Part shown: positions 42,602-51,821 of the stretch, piece after piece
Layout of the letters: each line of letters starts with the position of its first letter
Position numbering within the stretch: the stretch's first letter is position 1
NCBI RefSeq assembly: GCF_034259205.1
Contig: NZ_CP139487.1
Span: forward strand, 806,001-870,000
Origin: Peredibacter starrii
Lineage (GTDB): Bacteria > Bdellovibrionota > Bacteriovoracia > Bacteriovoracales > Bacteriovoracaceae
DNA: 64,000 nucleotides
Reading direction: 5' to 3'
Translations under genes and position numbers: made by a program
Notes under the pieces: model-generated
The model's database searches: none
Told to the model about the DNA's origin: nothing
What the model saw: only the letters and a program-made list of their open reading frames with translations

Positions 42602-44629
42602 ATGCAGAATCCACTATTAGAAACACCCAAGGCACGCCATGGGGCCTATCCATTTGATAAAATCCTTCCCGAGCATTTTCTTCCAGCGCTTAATGCCGCC
42701 ATCGAAACTGCCAAAGGAAAGTTAGAGACATTCAAGAATGATAAGCGCACTGATTTTCAGCACGTGGTGGTGGAGAAGGGTGATATCACGGAGCAAGTGG
42801 ATTACATCGCGGGAATTTTCTTCAATCTCCATTCAGCCGAGTGCTCGGATGAACTGGAAAAAATCTCTCCCGAAGTTTCAGAAATCCTGACTCGTTTTGG
42901 AAATGATATTTCCCTCGATCCAAAAATCTTCATGAAGGTCAAGGCCTGTTACGATACTCGCATGAATCAGGGTCTTAATCCGGAAGAGATGACAATTATT
43001 GAGAAGACCTATAAGTCCTTCGTGAGAAATGGTGCTCTTCTTGCTGAAAGCGAGAAAGACCAGATGAGAGTGATGGACGAGAAGCTCGCGAAGCTCACTC
43101 TGACTTTTTCTCAAAACGTTCTGAAGGCCACGAATGATTATCTGATGGAGATCACAAATAAGGCAGATCTTGATGGACTACCTGAAGGTGTGATTGAAGC
43201 CGCCGCTGAACTGGCCGAGAAAAAAGGCAAGACGGGAAGCTGGTGTTTTGACTTGAACGTACCAAGTATGCTTCCATTCATGACGTATTCGAAGAAGCGC
43301 GATTTAAGAAAAACTCTTCTAACTGCAAGCTCTTCAAAAACGTTTAATACAAAATACGATAACCAGGAAACTCTGAAAGAGATCCTGAAACTTCGCACTG
43401 AGCGTGCTCAGCTTTTGGGTTTTAAGACCCACGCTGATTACGTGCTGGAAGAAAGAATGGCGATGTCACCTAAGAAGGTGATGGACTTTCTTGAGGAGCT
43501 TCTTAGTAAGGCAAAACCACATGCCGAAAAAGACGTAGCTCGCTTGAAGAAACTTGCAGCGGAAGATGGAATTAATGATCTTCAGTCATACGATACTGCT
43601 TACTACTCGGAAATTTTAAAGAAGCGTGAACTGGACATGGACGATGAAATGCTTCGTCCGTACTTCAAGTTAGAGAACGTGGTTGATGGTATTTTTGAGG
43701 TCGCAAAACGACTTTACGGACTTACTTTCAAAGAAGTTTTCGACGTTCCAAAGTATCACACTGACGTAAGAACTTTTGAAGTTTTCGATGAAGCAACCAA
43801 CGCATTCGTTGGTCTTTTCTACACTGACTTTTTCCCTCGTCCAACAAAACGCGGAGGCGCGTGGATGTCGGGAATTAAAGAGCAGGGGATGTATCAAGGT
43901 AAAGTTGAAAGACCGCACATTATGATTGTGTGTAACTTCACTAAGCCGACAAAAACGAAACCATCGCTTCTGACTTTAGATGAAGTGCTGACTCTTTATC
44001 ATGAGTTCGGTCATGCCCTTCATGGTCTACTTTCAAAGGTTAAATACCGTGATCTATCTGGTACCAATGTGTATTGGGATTTCGTGGAACTTCCCTCGCA
44101 AATTATGGAGAACTGGGTGCTTGAAAAAGAGTGTCTGGATATCTTCGCCGTTCACTATGAAACTGGTGAAAAAATTCCGGCCGATCTGGTTCAGAAAATC
44201 AAAGCGAGCGGAAAATTCCTGGAAGGCATGGGAACTCTCAGACAGTTAACATTCGCTTTCCTTGATATGGCCTACCACACGGCCGATCCGAATTCGATTA
44301 AAGACATCGGAGAGTTCGAAACAAAGACGGTAGATAGAACAACACTACTTCCCAAGATCCCTGGGACAAGTATTTCTACTTCGTTCTCACACATCTTTGC
44401 TGGCGGATATTCTGCCGGATATTATTCATACAAATGGGCCGAGGTTCTGGACGCGGATGCCTTCGAATTCTTCCAGACTTCGGGTATTTTCAATCGAGAA
44501 GTGGCCAATAAGTTTCGCGAGTTCATTCTCGAGAAAGGTGGCACTGAACACCCTATGGAGCTCTATAAGAAGTTCAGAGGGCAAGAGCCAGATGTGGGAG
44601 CTCTCCTTCGTAGGGCCGGTCTTCATTAA
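42602..44629 (+). CDS. M3 family oligopeptidase (oligopeptidase A/Dcp type)
   Basis: This 675-residue zinc metallopeptidase of family M3 degrades short peptides in the cytosol; there is no signal peptide. The zinc site LYHEFGHALHGLLS has H467-E-F-G-H, with the third ligand Glu downstream (WDFVELPSQIMENW). The N-terminal half is the helical cap typical of OpdA/Dcp. The C-terminal part (GTSISTSFSHIFAGGYSAGYYSYKW) matches the family's YSAGYYSYxW signature. It starts 7 nt after the transporter gene. Confidence 0.95.
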   Translation: MQNPLLETPKARHGAYPFDKILPEHFLPALNAAIETAKGKLETFKNDKRTDFQHVVVEKGDITEQVDYIAGIFFNLHSAECSDELEKISPEVSEILTRFGNDISLDPKIFMKVKACYDTRMNQGLNPEEMTIIEKTYKSFVRNGALLAESEKDQMRVMDEKLAKLTLTFSQNVLKATNDYLMEITNKADLDGLPEGVIEAAAELAEKKGKTGSWCFDLNVPSMLPFMTYSKKRDLRKTLLTASSSKTFNTKYDNQETLKEILKLRTERAQLLGFKTHADYVLEERMAMSPKKVMDFLEELLSKAKPHAEKDVARLKKLAAEDGINDLQSYDTAYYSEILKKRELDMDDEMLRPYFKLENVVDGIFEVAKRLYGLTFKEVFDVPKYHTDVRTFEVFDEATNAFVGLFYTDFFPRPTKRGGAWMSGIKEQGMYQGKVERPHIMIVCNFTKPTKTKPSLLTLDEVLTLYHEFGHALHGLLSKVKYRDLSGTNVYWDFVELPSQIMENWVLEKECLDIFAVHYETGEKIPADLVQKIKASGKFLEGMGTLRQLTFAFLDMAYHTADPNSIKDIGEFETKTVDRTTLLPKIPGTSISTSFSHIFAGGYSAGYYSYKWAEVLDADAFEFFQTSGIFNREVANKFREFILEKGGTEHPMELYKKFRGQEPDVGALLRRAGLH

Positions 44630-44636
44630 AGAAAAA

Positions 44637-44662
44637 CGGGTGCTTAGGCACCCGTACTTTTT
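44637..44662 (+). terminator. terminator of the M3 peptidase gene
   Basis: CGGGTGC and GCACCCG pair around TTAG and are followed by TACTTTTT. Probably ends the regulator-transporter-peptidase operon. Confidence 0.88.
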
Positions 44663-44758
44663 CCCTCTAGGAATTTAAAGATTTCTTGAGTTTACTCCAA
44701 CTCAATTAGGCGTTAACTTGCGGAATTCCCGAATCTTTCGTCTCAGGAAGGCCCTGTC

Positions 44759-46819
44759 ATGGTAGATAAATTTGAACTTTATCACGCCGCTCAAAGCTGG
44801 TTTGCGAAGAACACCGAGATCTACCGGTCTAGTCGTTATCGCGCGCTTGAAATCATCTGCCAAAAAATTAATGAAGTAATGAACGTTCAACGCATCGGCA
44901 TATGGTTTTATACCATCGATAAAGAAGCGATGTACGAAGAGATGACTTTTGTGGCGAACGGGGTTCCTACTCAAGGCTCGATTTTAAAGCGAGCAGAGTT
45001 ACCAATCTACTTCGAACACCTTCGCGCAGAAAGAGTACTTGTCAGTAACGATACTTTTAAAGATGAGGCCACTTCCGAGATGGTCGACTCCTATATGAAA
45101 CCGTTAAATGTAAGGGCACTTCTGGACGCTCCAATCTTTTCTGATGGAGAGATGATTGGAATCCTTTGCTGTGAATACATTGGTGGTCCGAGAGAGTGGG
45201 ACATTCAAGATAAAAACTTTGCGGCAAGTAGCTCGGATTTCATCGGCCGTTTAATAGAATCTGAAAAACGTCATACTTACGAAAAAGAACTTCGTCACCG
45301 TATTAACTATCTTGAGAACGATCTTAAAAGAAAGCTCGACGATCTCAACGAAGCGAAGCTTAGTCTGGATCTTGCCCTTGAGGGCGCTCAAGTTGGTAAG
45401 TGGGATTGGGACTTATCTTCTAGCAAACTTCTTTTAAATAAAACCTGGTACACAAAACTGGGCTACAACTACAACGAACTTCCTCAGACGATTGAAACAT
45501 TTAAAAAGTGTCTGCATCCGGATGATGTTTCAAGAGTATTTGAAGAACTGGATAGACATTTAAAAGGTGAGACTCTTTTCTACGAATGTCGTTTCCGAAT
45601 GCTGACAAAGTCAGGGGACATTCAGTGGTGTCTTGACCGTGGTTGTATTATTCACAGGACCAGCGATGGTAAACCTCTTCGCGTGATTGGCGTAAACGTT
45701 AATGTTACTCCAGTTGTGAAGTGGGAACAAAGTGTAATCATTTCTGAGCAACAGTTGAAAGCGATGATTCAATCACTTCCAACTCCAGTTGCGATGTTCG
45801 ATAAAGATCTTAAATACCTTGCCTTCAGTTCTCGTTGGGCAGAGGAGTGGCAGAATTTTGGTCGCGCTCGCGAAGGTCAGAATGTTCGTGCTGACTTCCG
45901 TCCAGACTGGATTAAAGCGATGGAAAAGGCCCTCCAGGGCGAAATCCTGAGTCGTGATGAGGATCTGGTGGAGTTCGCTCCAGGAAACGAATTATGGCTT
46001 CGTTGGGCGATTCAGCCGTGGAAAAACGCCAACCAGGAAATTGGTGGTGTGATTGTGATGGCAGAGAATATTTCTAGTCGTAAAGAAGCTGAGATGAAAC
46101 TTACTCAGGCCTCTAAACTTTCAGCTCTGGGAGAGATGGCCGGTGGTATTGCTCACGAGATCAATAACCCTTTGAGTATTATTAAAGGTTATATCGACCT
46201 TCTTCGCCGTCATTCATCTCGTCAGTCTTTAAGTTCAGAACTTCTTCTTCAGTACATTGAAAAGATGGATCTGACAGTGGGACGAATTTCGCGAATTGTG
46301 AATGGTATGAGACGCTTCTCTCGTGAATCTTCAATGGACGAGAAAGTGAATTATTCTCTGAATAAGATCGTGGAAGAGACTCTTGATATTTGTCAGGAGC
46401 GAATCAATAACAATGGCACCTCGGTTGATGTGCAGTACTTAAAGCATGATTCGACGGTCAATTGTCGTCCGGTTGAGATTTCACAAGTATTGCTGAATCT
46501 TATTAATAACTCTTACCAAGCTACGTCTTCGTATCCGCATCCATGGATTAAGATCAAGATGGAAGAGCTTCCAACTATGTACCGTATTCAGATCACTGAC
46601 TGCGGAGAAAAAATTTCTTCGACCATTCGTCAGAAATTGTTCCAACCATTTTTCACGACCAAAGATATCGGCGTGGGGACTGGTCTGGGTCTCAGTATTT
46701 CACGAGGGATCATCGAAGAGCATAAAGGGAAGTTGTACTATCAGGACGAAGCACCTAATACGACGTTCGTTATTGAGCTACCGAAGCTTGACACGGTAAG
46801 TACTCAAATTTCGCATTAA
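44759..46819 (+). CDS. cytosolic GAF-PAS-PAS sensor histidine kinase
   Basis: The 686-residue kinase has no membrane helix. Order: GAF-like domain (about 15-170, INEVMNVQRIGIWFYTIDKE), a coiled coil (180-210), a PAS domain (about 208-325 with GKWDWDLSS and GVNVNVTPVVKWE, PAC), a second PAS (about 335-450) and the kinase core: H-box MAGGIAHEINNPLSII (His about 466), N-box VLLNLINNSYQAT, G1 ITDCGEKIS (G1 is atypical) and G2 GVGTGLGLSISRGI. The ATP-binding D-x-G-x-G is D-C-G-E, slightly degenerate. The start has AGGAAGG 9-10 nt upstream. No adjacent regulator, so it is an orphan. Confidence 0.93.
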   Translation: MVDKFELYHAAQSWFAKNTEIYRSSRYRALEIICQKINEVMNVQRIGIWFYTIDKEAMYEEMTFVANGVPTQGSILKRAELPIYFEHLRAERVLVSNDTFKDEATSEMVDSYMKPLNVRALLDAPIFSDGEMIGILCCEYIGGPREWDIQDKNFAASSSDFIGRLIESEKRHTYEKELRHRINYLENDLKRKLDDLNEAKLSLDLALEGAQVGKWDWDLSSSKLLLNKTWYTKLGYNYNELPQTIETFKKCLHPDDVSRVFEELDRHLKGETLFYECRFRMLTKSGDIQWCLDRGCIIHRTSDGKPLRVIGVNVNVTPVVKWEQSVIISEQQLKAMIQSLPTPVAMFDKDLKYLAFSSRWAEEWQNFGRAREGQNVRADFRPDWIKAMEKALQGEILSRDEDLVEFAPGNELWLRWAIQPWKNANQEIGGVIVMAENISSRKEAEMKLTQASKLSALGEMAGGIAHEINNPLSIIKGYIDLLRRHSSRQSLSSELLLQYIEKMDLTVGRISRIVNGMRRFSRESSMDEKVNYSLNKIVEETLDICQERINNNGTSVDVQYLKHDSTVNCRPVEISQVLLNLINNSYQATSSYPHPWIKIKMEELPTMYRIQITDCGEKISSTIRQKLFQPFFTTKDIGVGTGLGLSISRGIIEEHKGKLYYQDEAPNTTFVIELPKLDTVSTQISH

Positions 46820-47522
46820 AATCCCAATTCTTTAAATCAAAAGATCCTTCTACTTGTTCTTCGATACGATTATCGAGGAACTGGAAGAAGTCTAATTGCG
46901 CGATTTCTTCGACCTCATTAATACTCATGGTGTAGGCCCTCAGATTAGCGTGAGGAACAGAAGTCTCCATGAGAAAGGCAATACCTTGATATGAGTTACC
47001 GTTCTGTCTAAGGATCACTTTAAAGTATTTGTCTGGAATAGAGATTTGATTGTCCTTACCCATCGTGGGAAGGCCCTTCTCTAAAACAGGTCCAGTCACG
47101 ATCCAGATCTTTTCGTATCTAGATGCCCAAGCACGCATGAGGTTTTCGAGCTGAACCCATCTGCCTTGATTAAATTTTCCAGGCTGAGGAGTCATGTTGC
47201 TCATGAAGAATGTGTCTCGCATGGCCTCAGCAGAAATTTTCATATCACCGGCCGGCACTAAGTGTCCGCGATCAAAACCACTGTTGGCGTAATCATTGGG
47301 AGTTGCTGAGCCAGTGCTAACGTTTGGATCAATTCGAAAACTATTTGTGCGTTTTGTGCAATTTCGAAGATTGTTCTTCTCTAATTCATACGACACCCAG
47401 TTCGCGACCTCATGGTCTTCGTTATAGCTGAGAGTGTAGTATTTTCGTTTGATGATTTCTTCTCTCGCGAGGAGAGTTAGAGGAAGAGAAAGAAGTAGGA
47501 TGAACAGTTTTATGTTTTTCAT
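46770..47522 (-). CDS. secreted DNA/RNA non-specific endonuclease (NucA type)
   Basis: The 250-residue product has a signal peptide (MKNIKLFILLLSLPLTLLAR) and the beta-beta-alpha-metal nuclease core of the Serratia nuclease family. The motif GFDRGHLVPAGDM (D-R-G-H with catalytic His) is followed by FFMSNMTPQPGKFNQGRWVQ with metal-binding Asn. This would degrade DNA and RNA outside the cytosol, for example in prey. The last 50 nt overlap the convergent kinase gene. A weak ribosome site precedes ATG. Confidence 0.95.
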   Translation of the reverse strand: MKNIKLFILLLSLPLTLLAREEIIKRKYYTLSYNEDHEVANWVSYELEKNNLRNCTKRTNSFRIDPNVSTGSATPNDYANSGFDRGHLVPAGDMKISAEAMRDTFFMSNMTPQPGKFNQGRWVQLENLMRAWASRYEKIWIVTGPVLEKGLPTMGKDNQISIPDKYFKVILRQNGNSYQGIAFLMETSVPHANLRAYTMSINEVEEIAQLDFFQFLDNRIEEQVEGSFDLKNWDFNAKFEYLPCQASVAQ

Positions 47523-47578
47523 CCTACTTAGAATAAATGATAAAGGAATAATCTCCTAACAGAGTTTGTTTGAGGAAA

Positions 47579-49108
47579 TTACTCGATTTTTATGCTGCCT
47601 CTTGGAGCGAAGTCAGAAGATTTCATTTCTTTCTGAGAAGCAATGAATTCCTTTAACAAATCAGCATCTACGTAACCAAATTTACGGAACTTAACTGCTG
47701 GATACTTATCTCCACCAGCTGCGATGAATTCAGGTAACGCCATGAGGTATTTTTTTGACTCATCAAGATCAACACCACCAACTTTGAATGATTTGATCTT
47801 GCTCGTCTTCTTGTCTGCAACGATATCTACGTTGTTGGTTTGAGCAAAACTTCCAGAACCTGGAGTTAATTTAAAAATGACGTGCTCGAAAAATTCTTTG
47901 ATTTCCTTCCCAGTCATTTCAGTTGAAACAACTTCGCCACCAAATGGCAGAACCATTCCCACTGTTTCGATGGTGATTTTACCTGGGTAGATTGAATCTC
48001 TGATTCCACCGGAATTTGTCAGACCAATGTCGGCCTTAAATTTCTCTCTGTAAGCACGTGCCACGAGGTTACCAAGATTTGTTTCTTGGAATCGAACAAC
48101 ATCACGGCGACCGATATATTCAGAATCAGCATTACCGATTTGAACCAGAAGAGTTTTATCTCCACGCTCTTTATAAGGGCGAAGAAGAGCTTCTACTTTT
48201 TCATCAGGCTTAATTTTTTCAGCAGTGTCTTTAAGATTTACCGGAATTAGCTTGTAACTTTTAAGCGTTACTTTACCGTCCAAAATTTCCAGATCGACCT
48301 TACCAACGTATTTACCCCATTCATAAGCTTGCACAATGATTGTGCCGTTTTGAATATCTGGCTCGAACAGTGGTTTTTGCGTGTGACCACCAACGATAAG
48401 ATCGATGCCTTTTACCTGACGAGCAAGAGTGACGTCACCTGGAGCATCAGCACCGTGTTTTTCATCCGGATAGTGACCAACGTGAGTAAGTGCAATCAGG
48501 ACATCAGCATTCGGACGAAGAGTTGGAACTAAAGTCTTCGCTTCTTCCACAGACTTTGTGAATTTTAGATCGGCAGTATTCTTGGGATTTGATTTAAGCG
48601 GAGTGTCCTCAGTTGTAAGACCGAAGATCGTCACTTTCAAATCACCCAATTTCTTAGTTACGTGAGAAGGAAACACACGTTTCTTGGTCCACTTATCGTA
48701 AATGTTAGCAGAAACAAATGGAAAGCCGGCCCATTTTCTTTGCTGATAAATCGTTTTAAGCGTCTTATCAAACTCATGGTTACCAACGGCCATCACATCA
48801 TAACCAATGGCATTCATTCCCTTGAAGTCAGGTTCAGCGTCCAGCATATCTGATTGAGGAACACCTGTGTTTACGTCACCTGCATCTAATAGAAGAACGC
48901 TTGCACCGTTTGTTTTTGCTTCTTCACGAAGTTGTTTAATGAGAGTGGCGCGAGCTGCGAGACCAACTTCACCGTCACGGTTGGACCAAAATCTTCCGTG
49001 GTGATCGTTTGTGTGAAGAATTGTGAGCTTATAAGTTTTGCCCTTGGTATAGGCGAGAGCGCTGCTTGTGAAACAAGCAACTGTGGCGAGCAACAAGACC
49101 GATTTCAT
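47579..49108 (-). CDS. exported 5'-nucleotidase/2',3'-cyclic phosphodiesterase family protein
   Basis: The 509-residue product has a signal peptide (MKSVLLLATVACFTSSALAY) and the two-domain layout of UshA-like enzymes, which release phosphate and nucleosides from nucleotides in the periplasm. Metal-site motifs: LTILHTNDHHGRFW, LDAGDVNTG, AVGNHEFD, ALTHVGHY and VGGHTQKPL. The C-terminal substrate domain (ETNLGNLVARAYR, NSGGIRDSIYPG, LPFGGEVVSTEMTG) is present. I start at 49108 (GGAGGAACT-ATG) rather than 49129. Together with the secreted nuclease it suits salvage of prey nucleic acids. Confidence 0.95.
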   Translation of the reverse strand: MKSVLLLATVACFTSSALAYTKGKTYKLTILHTNDHHGRFWSNRDGEVGLAARATLIKQLREEAKTNGASVLLLDAGDVNTGVPQSDMLDAEPDFKGMNAIGYDVMAVGNHEFDKTLKTIYQQRKWAGFPFVSANIYDKWTKKRVFPSHVTKKLGDLKVTIFGLTTEDTPLKSNPKNTADLKFTKSVEEAKTLVPTLRPNADVLIALTHVGHYPDEKHGADAPGDVTLARQVKGIDLIVGGHTQKPLFEPDIQNGTIIVQAYEWGKYVGKVDLEILDGKVTLKSYKLIPVNLKDTAEKIKPDEKVEALLRPYKERGDKTLLVQIGNADSEYIGRRDVVRFQETNLGNLVARAYREKFKADIGLTNSGGIRDSIYPGKITIETVGMVLPFGGEVVSTEMTGKEIKEFFEHVIFKLTPGSGSFAQTNNVDIVADKKTSKIKSFKVGGVDLDESKKYLMALPEFIAAGGDKYPAVKFRKFGYVDADLLKEFIASQKEMKSSDFAPRGSIKIE

Positions 49109-49181
49109 AGTTCCTCCAGGTTTGAACATGATTATCCAATCATTTACAAGTTTGGCCAGTTCAGAAATGTGGAGATTTTAA

Positions 49182-49214
49182 TTAACAAATGCCTCGATGT
49201 TTGGTATACCAAAC
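49182..49214 (+). promoter_or_regulatory. feoAB promoter with 16-bp palindromic operator
   Basis: TTAACA (49182-49187) and TATACC (49205-49210) with a 17-bp spacer form a likely promoter. GTTTGGTATACCAAAC (49199-49214) is a perfect 16-bp palindrome covering the -10 box and ends 4 nt before the ATG at 49219. An operator here would block transcription of the iron transport genes. The prime candidate regulator is the DtxR-like protein encoded at 40859-41380; this link is inferred. Confidence 0.65.
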
Positions 49215-49218
49215 TAAC

Positions 49219-49464
49219 ATGACAATCAACCAAGCGCCGATGCAGACAAAGTTGTTGGTGCGCTCTTTCCCTATTCATGACGAGCGAGAGATATCAGATA
49301 TCGAATCTCGACTGATGCATTTAGGATTTATCCACGGTGAAATCATTCGAGTTACTCGTAAGGCCCCGCTTTTTAAAGAGCCAGTCCTGGTTGAAGTTCG
49401 CGGTCGTATGGTGGCCCTCTCTGCAGAGGAAGCCGCTCTCGTCTTAGTTGAGGTCCTGAAATGA
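49219..49464 (+). CDS. feoA: ferrous iron transport protein A
   Basis: FeoA is a small SH3-like protein that supports FeoB. The protein (81 residues from ATG 49219, 74 from ATG 49240) shows the FeoA fold: an N-terminal helix, ESRLMHLGFIHGEIIRVTRK and a closing beta-barrel strand VEVRGRMVALSAEEA, with G-x-x-(I/V) turns. Neither start has a Shine-Dalgarno; 49219 is 8 nt from the -10 box and fits a leaderless mRNA. It ends in a 4-nt overlap with feoB. Confidence 0.88.
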   Translation: MTINQAPMQTKLLVRSFPIHDEREISDIESRLMHLGFIHGEIIRVTRKAPLFKEPVLVEVRGRMVALSAEEAALVLVEVLK

Positions 49465-51323
49465 TCCCTCGTATTGCCCTCGTCGGTATGCCCAATGTGG
49501 GTAAAACAGCTCTTTTTAATAAACTAACTGGAAGTTTTCAGCGTGTAGCAAACTTTCCGGGTGTGACGGTTGAGAAGAAAACCGGATGGGTCAGCGAAGG
49601 TGGAGAAAAGATCATTGAAGTGATCGACCTCCCAGGGATTTACTCACTAGATGCCACAACTCTTGATGAGAAGGTCACAAAAGACTTCCTTCTTAAAAAA
49701 GAATCACAAAGTAGCGCTGATTTATTCGTTTTGGTATTGGATGCCACGAACTTAGAGAAATCTTTGTTCCTCGCTTTCCAGCTTAAACAACTAGGATATC
49801 CACTTATCATTGCTCTCAATCTATTTGATGAGGCAAAGAAGCGTCAGTTTTCAATTAACCTGGACGAATTCGCCAAGCAATTAAATGCCATCGTTGTTCC
49901 GACCAGTGCTTCAACTGGTGAGGGGGTTTCGGATCTCGTTAAGGCGCTTAAAACAGAACTTTCTAAAAAACAAAAGCTAGAACTTAACATGCCTGAGCAT
50001 GCTCAGAAGGTTTTCCGTTCTCCAGCTTACGTGAATGGCATTTTTAAAAGCATCGATGGTCTTCTGAAAGACGTGACCATTACTCCGCTTAAACCTGATA
50101 CTTTTAGTGAGCGCATTGATAGTCTGGTTCTTCACCCGGTGTGGGGAATTGTGATTCTGTTCTCGCTTTTGATTCTGGTTTTCCAAACTCTCTTTACTTG
50201 GGCCTCTCCGTTAATGGATGGCATTGAAGCAATGTTTGGATTTGTGGGAGAGATGGCCTCAACTTATATCGACAATGAACTTCTTAAGAGTTTGATTGTT
50301 GATGGGATTATTAGTGGAGTGGGTGGCGTTCTCGTTTTCCTTCCGCAAATCGTTCTCCTCTTCTTGTTCATTCAGTTCCTGGAAGATCTTGGATATCTTG
50401 GTCGTGCTGCCTTCCTGATGGATTCTTTCATGAGAAAGATCGGTCTTCCAGGGAAGTCAGTGATTCCACTTCTGTCTTCTCACGCCTGTGCGATTCCAGG
50501 AATTCTTTCTACTCGAGTGATTGATAATTACCGTGAGCGTTTAATTACAATGCTCGTGATTCCTCTTACGACCTGTTCGGCCCGTCTTCCGGTTTATGCT
50601 ATTTTGATCGGTGCTCTTATTCCGAATGTGGCGGTCTTTGGACTTCCGTGGTTGAAGCTTCCCGGGCTCGTTCTTTTTGGTCTTTACATGCTGGGCTTTG
50701 TTTCAGCGTTAGTTGTATCGTTAGTGTTCAAGAAAACTCTTCCTCACTCTTCTCCTTCAATGCTTTTGATGGAACTTCCTCCGTATCGCGTGCCGAAGAT
50801 CAAAAACCTTCTTCTTGTGATGAAGAACAAGGCAATGATCTTCTTAAAGAAGGCCGGTGGAATTATCCTTGTGATTAGTATCGTTATTTGGGTGCTAGTG
50901 ACATTCCCGCAAAAAGATGGTGTTTCTCATATCGAAGAATCATATGCTGCTTCAATCGGGCATGTATTTGAGCCGGTGTTCAGACCACTTGGTTTTGATT
51001 GGAGAATTACAACAGCTCTTATTCCAAGTATTGGTGCCAGAGAAGTTGTGGTGAGTGCGCTTTCAATGGTGCTTTCAATTGAAGAGGGTGCAGAAGGTTT
51101 CGAGAAGAACATGTCGGCCGCACTGGTTCAGCAGTTTGGTCTGGGAACTCTGGTGGCACTTCTGATCTGGTTCGTCTTTGCTCCACAATGTATTTCTACA
51201 TTTGCGGTGATGAAGCGAGAAACGGATTCAATTAAGTGGCCACTCATCATGGTGAGCTATACCCTGGCGCTGGCCTATCTGTTCGCGTTTCTCGCTCGAA
51301 TGCTAATTAACCTTTGGTTTTAA
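49461..51323 (+). CDS. feoB: ferrous iron transporter FeoB
   Basis: FeoB imports Fe2+ through the inner membrane using an N-terminal GTPase. G1: VGMPNVGKTALFNKLTG (residues 9-16 GMPNVGKT); G3: DLPGIYSLD; G4 region NLFDEA; G5 SASTGEG. The C-terminal membrane domain has two Gate motifs: LSSHACAIPGILSTR and the downstream SARLPVYAILI with the conserved Cys-Ser-Ala-R-L-P. At 620 residues it is shorter than E. coli FeoB (773), as in many bacteria that lack the C-terminal cytosolic domain. Overlaps the convergent thioesterase gene by 17 nt. Confidence 0.96.
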   Translation: MIPRIALVGMPNVGKTALFNKLTGSFQRVANFPGVTVEKKTGWVSEGGEKIIEVIDLPGIYSLDATTLDEKVTKDFLLKKESQSSADLFVLVLDATNLEKSLFLAFQLKQLGYPLIIALNLFDEAKKRQFSINLDEFAKQLNAIVVPTSASTGEGVSDLVKALKTELSKKQKLELNMPEHAQKVFRSPAYVNGIFKSIDGLLKDVTITPLKPDTFSERIDSLVLHPVWGIVILFSLLILVFQTLFTWASPLMDGIEAMFGFVGEMASTYIDNELLKSLIVDGIISGVGGVLVFLPQIVLLFLFIQFLEDLGYLGRAAFLMDSFMRKIGLPGKSVIPLLSSHACAIPGILSTRVIDNYRERLITMLVIPLTTCSARLPVYAILIGALIPNVAVFGLPWLKLPGLVLFGLYMLGFVSALVVSLVFKKTLPHSSPSMLLMELPPYRVPKIKNLLLVMKNKAMIFLKKAGGIILVISIVIWVLVTFPQKDGVSHIEESYAASIGHVFEPVFRPLGFDWRITTALIPSIGAREVVVSALSMVLSIEEGAEGFEKNMSAALVQQFGLGTLVALLIWFVFAPQCISTFAVMKRETDSIKWPLIMVSYTLALAYLFAFLARMLINLWF

Positions 51324-51819
51324 CTTGTTCCCAATTCTTTAACTGCCAAATAGTGGTGACTTCCGCCACTTCTTTGCCATTTAAATCACGGATAATGGTC
51401 TTAAGCGGCTGAGAGTATTTCCCCTCGGTTTCAAGGCCCACGCGCACTTTTTCCACATCGATCTGAGTTGGAGAACAAACACCTTCCAGGTCCACTCGAC
51501 CCTGATAAGTGTATTTCACACTAAGATCAGACATGATCAAACGGTACTTACTAATCCCGAAAGATTGAAGAAGTGATAAACCGGCCGCGTATTCTCCCAC
51601 TGTGGCCATGGCACAAGCGTGAACACCGCCAAGGTGATTGTGGTTTAGTTTTTTATTGGGAAGGGCAATAATCACAGCATCACGGTTTAGAGTTTTAATT
51701 TTAAAACCGTGAGGAGCATTGAAAGGAATTCCTACTTTAAGAACCTTATCCAACGCCATGATATTGAGCGGAGTGGGGTTCGCGAGAAGTTTATCAATGA
51801 GCTTGTATGCTGCTTTCAT
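51307..51819 (-). CDS. DUF4442-type hotdog thioesterase-like protein
   Basis: The 170-residue protein resembles hotdog-fold acyl-CoA thioesterases (DUF4442/YiiD-C group). The stretch NHNHLGGVHACAMATVGEYA, with N-x-x-G-x-x-H then a long central helix, is the hotdog helix and its catalytic region; the sheet continues in MSDLSVKYTYQGRVDLEG. It starts 2 nt after the upstream monooxygenase gene (GGAG 5 nt before ATG), forming an operon. The physiological acyl substrate is unknown. Confidence 0.8.
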   Translation of the reverse strand: MKAAYKLIDKLLANPTPLNIMALDKVLKVGIPFNAPHGFKIKTLNRDAVIIALPNKKLNHNHLGGVHACAMATVGEYAAGLSLLQSFGISKYRLIMSDLSVKYTYQGRVDLEGVCSPTQIDVEKVRVGLETEGKYSQPLKTIIRDLNGKEVAEVTTIWQLKNWEQVKTKG

Positions 51820-51821
51820 AA

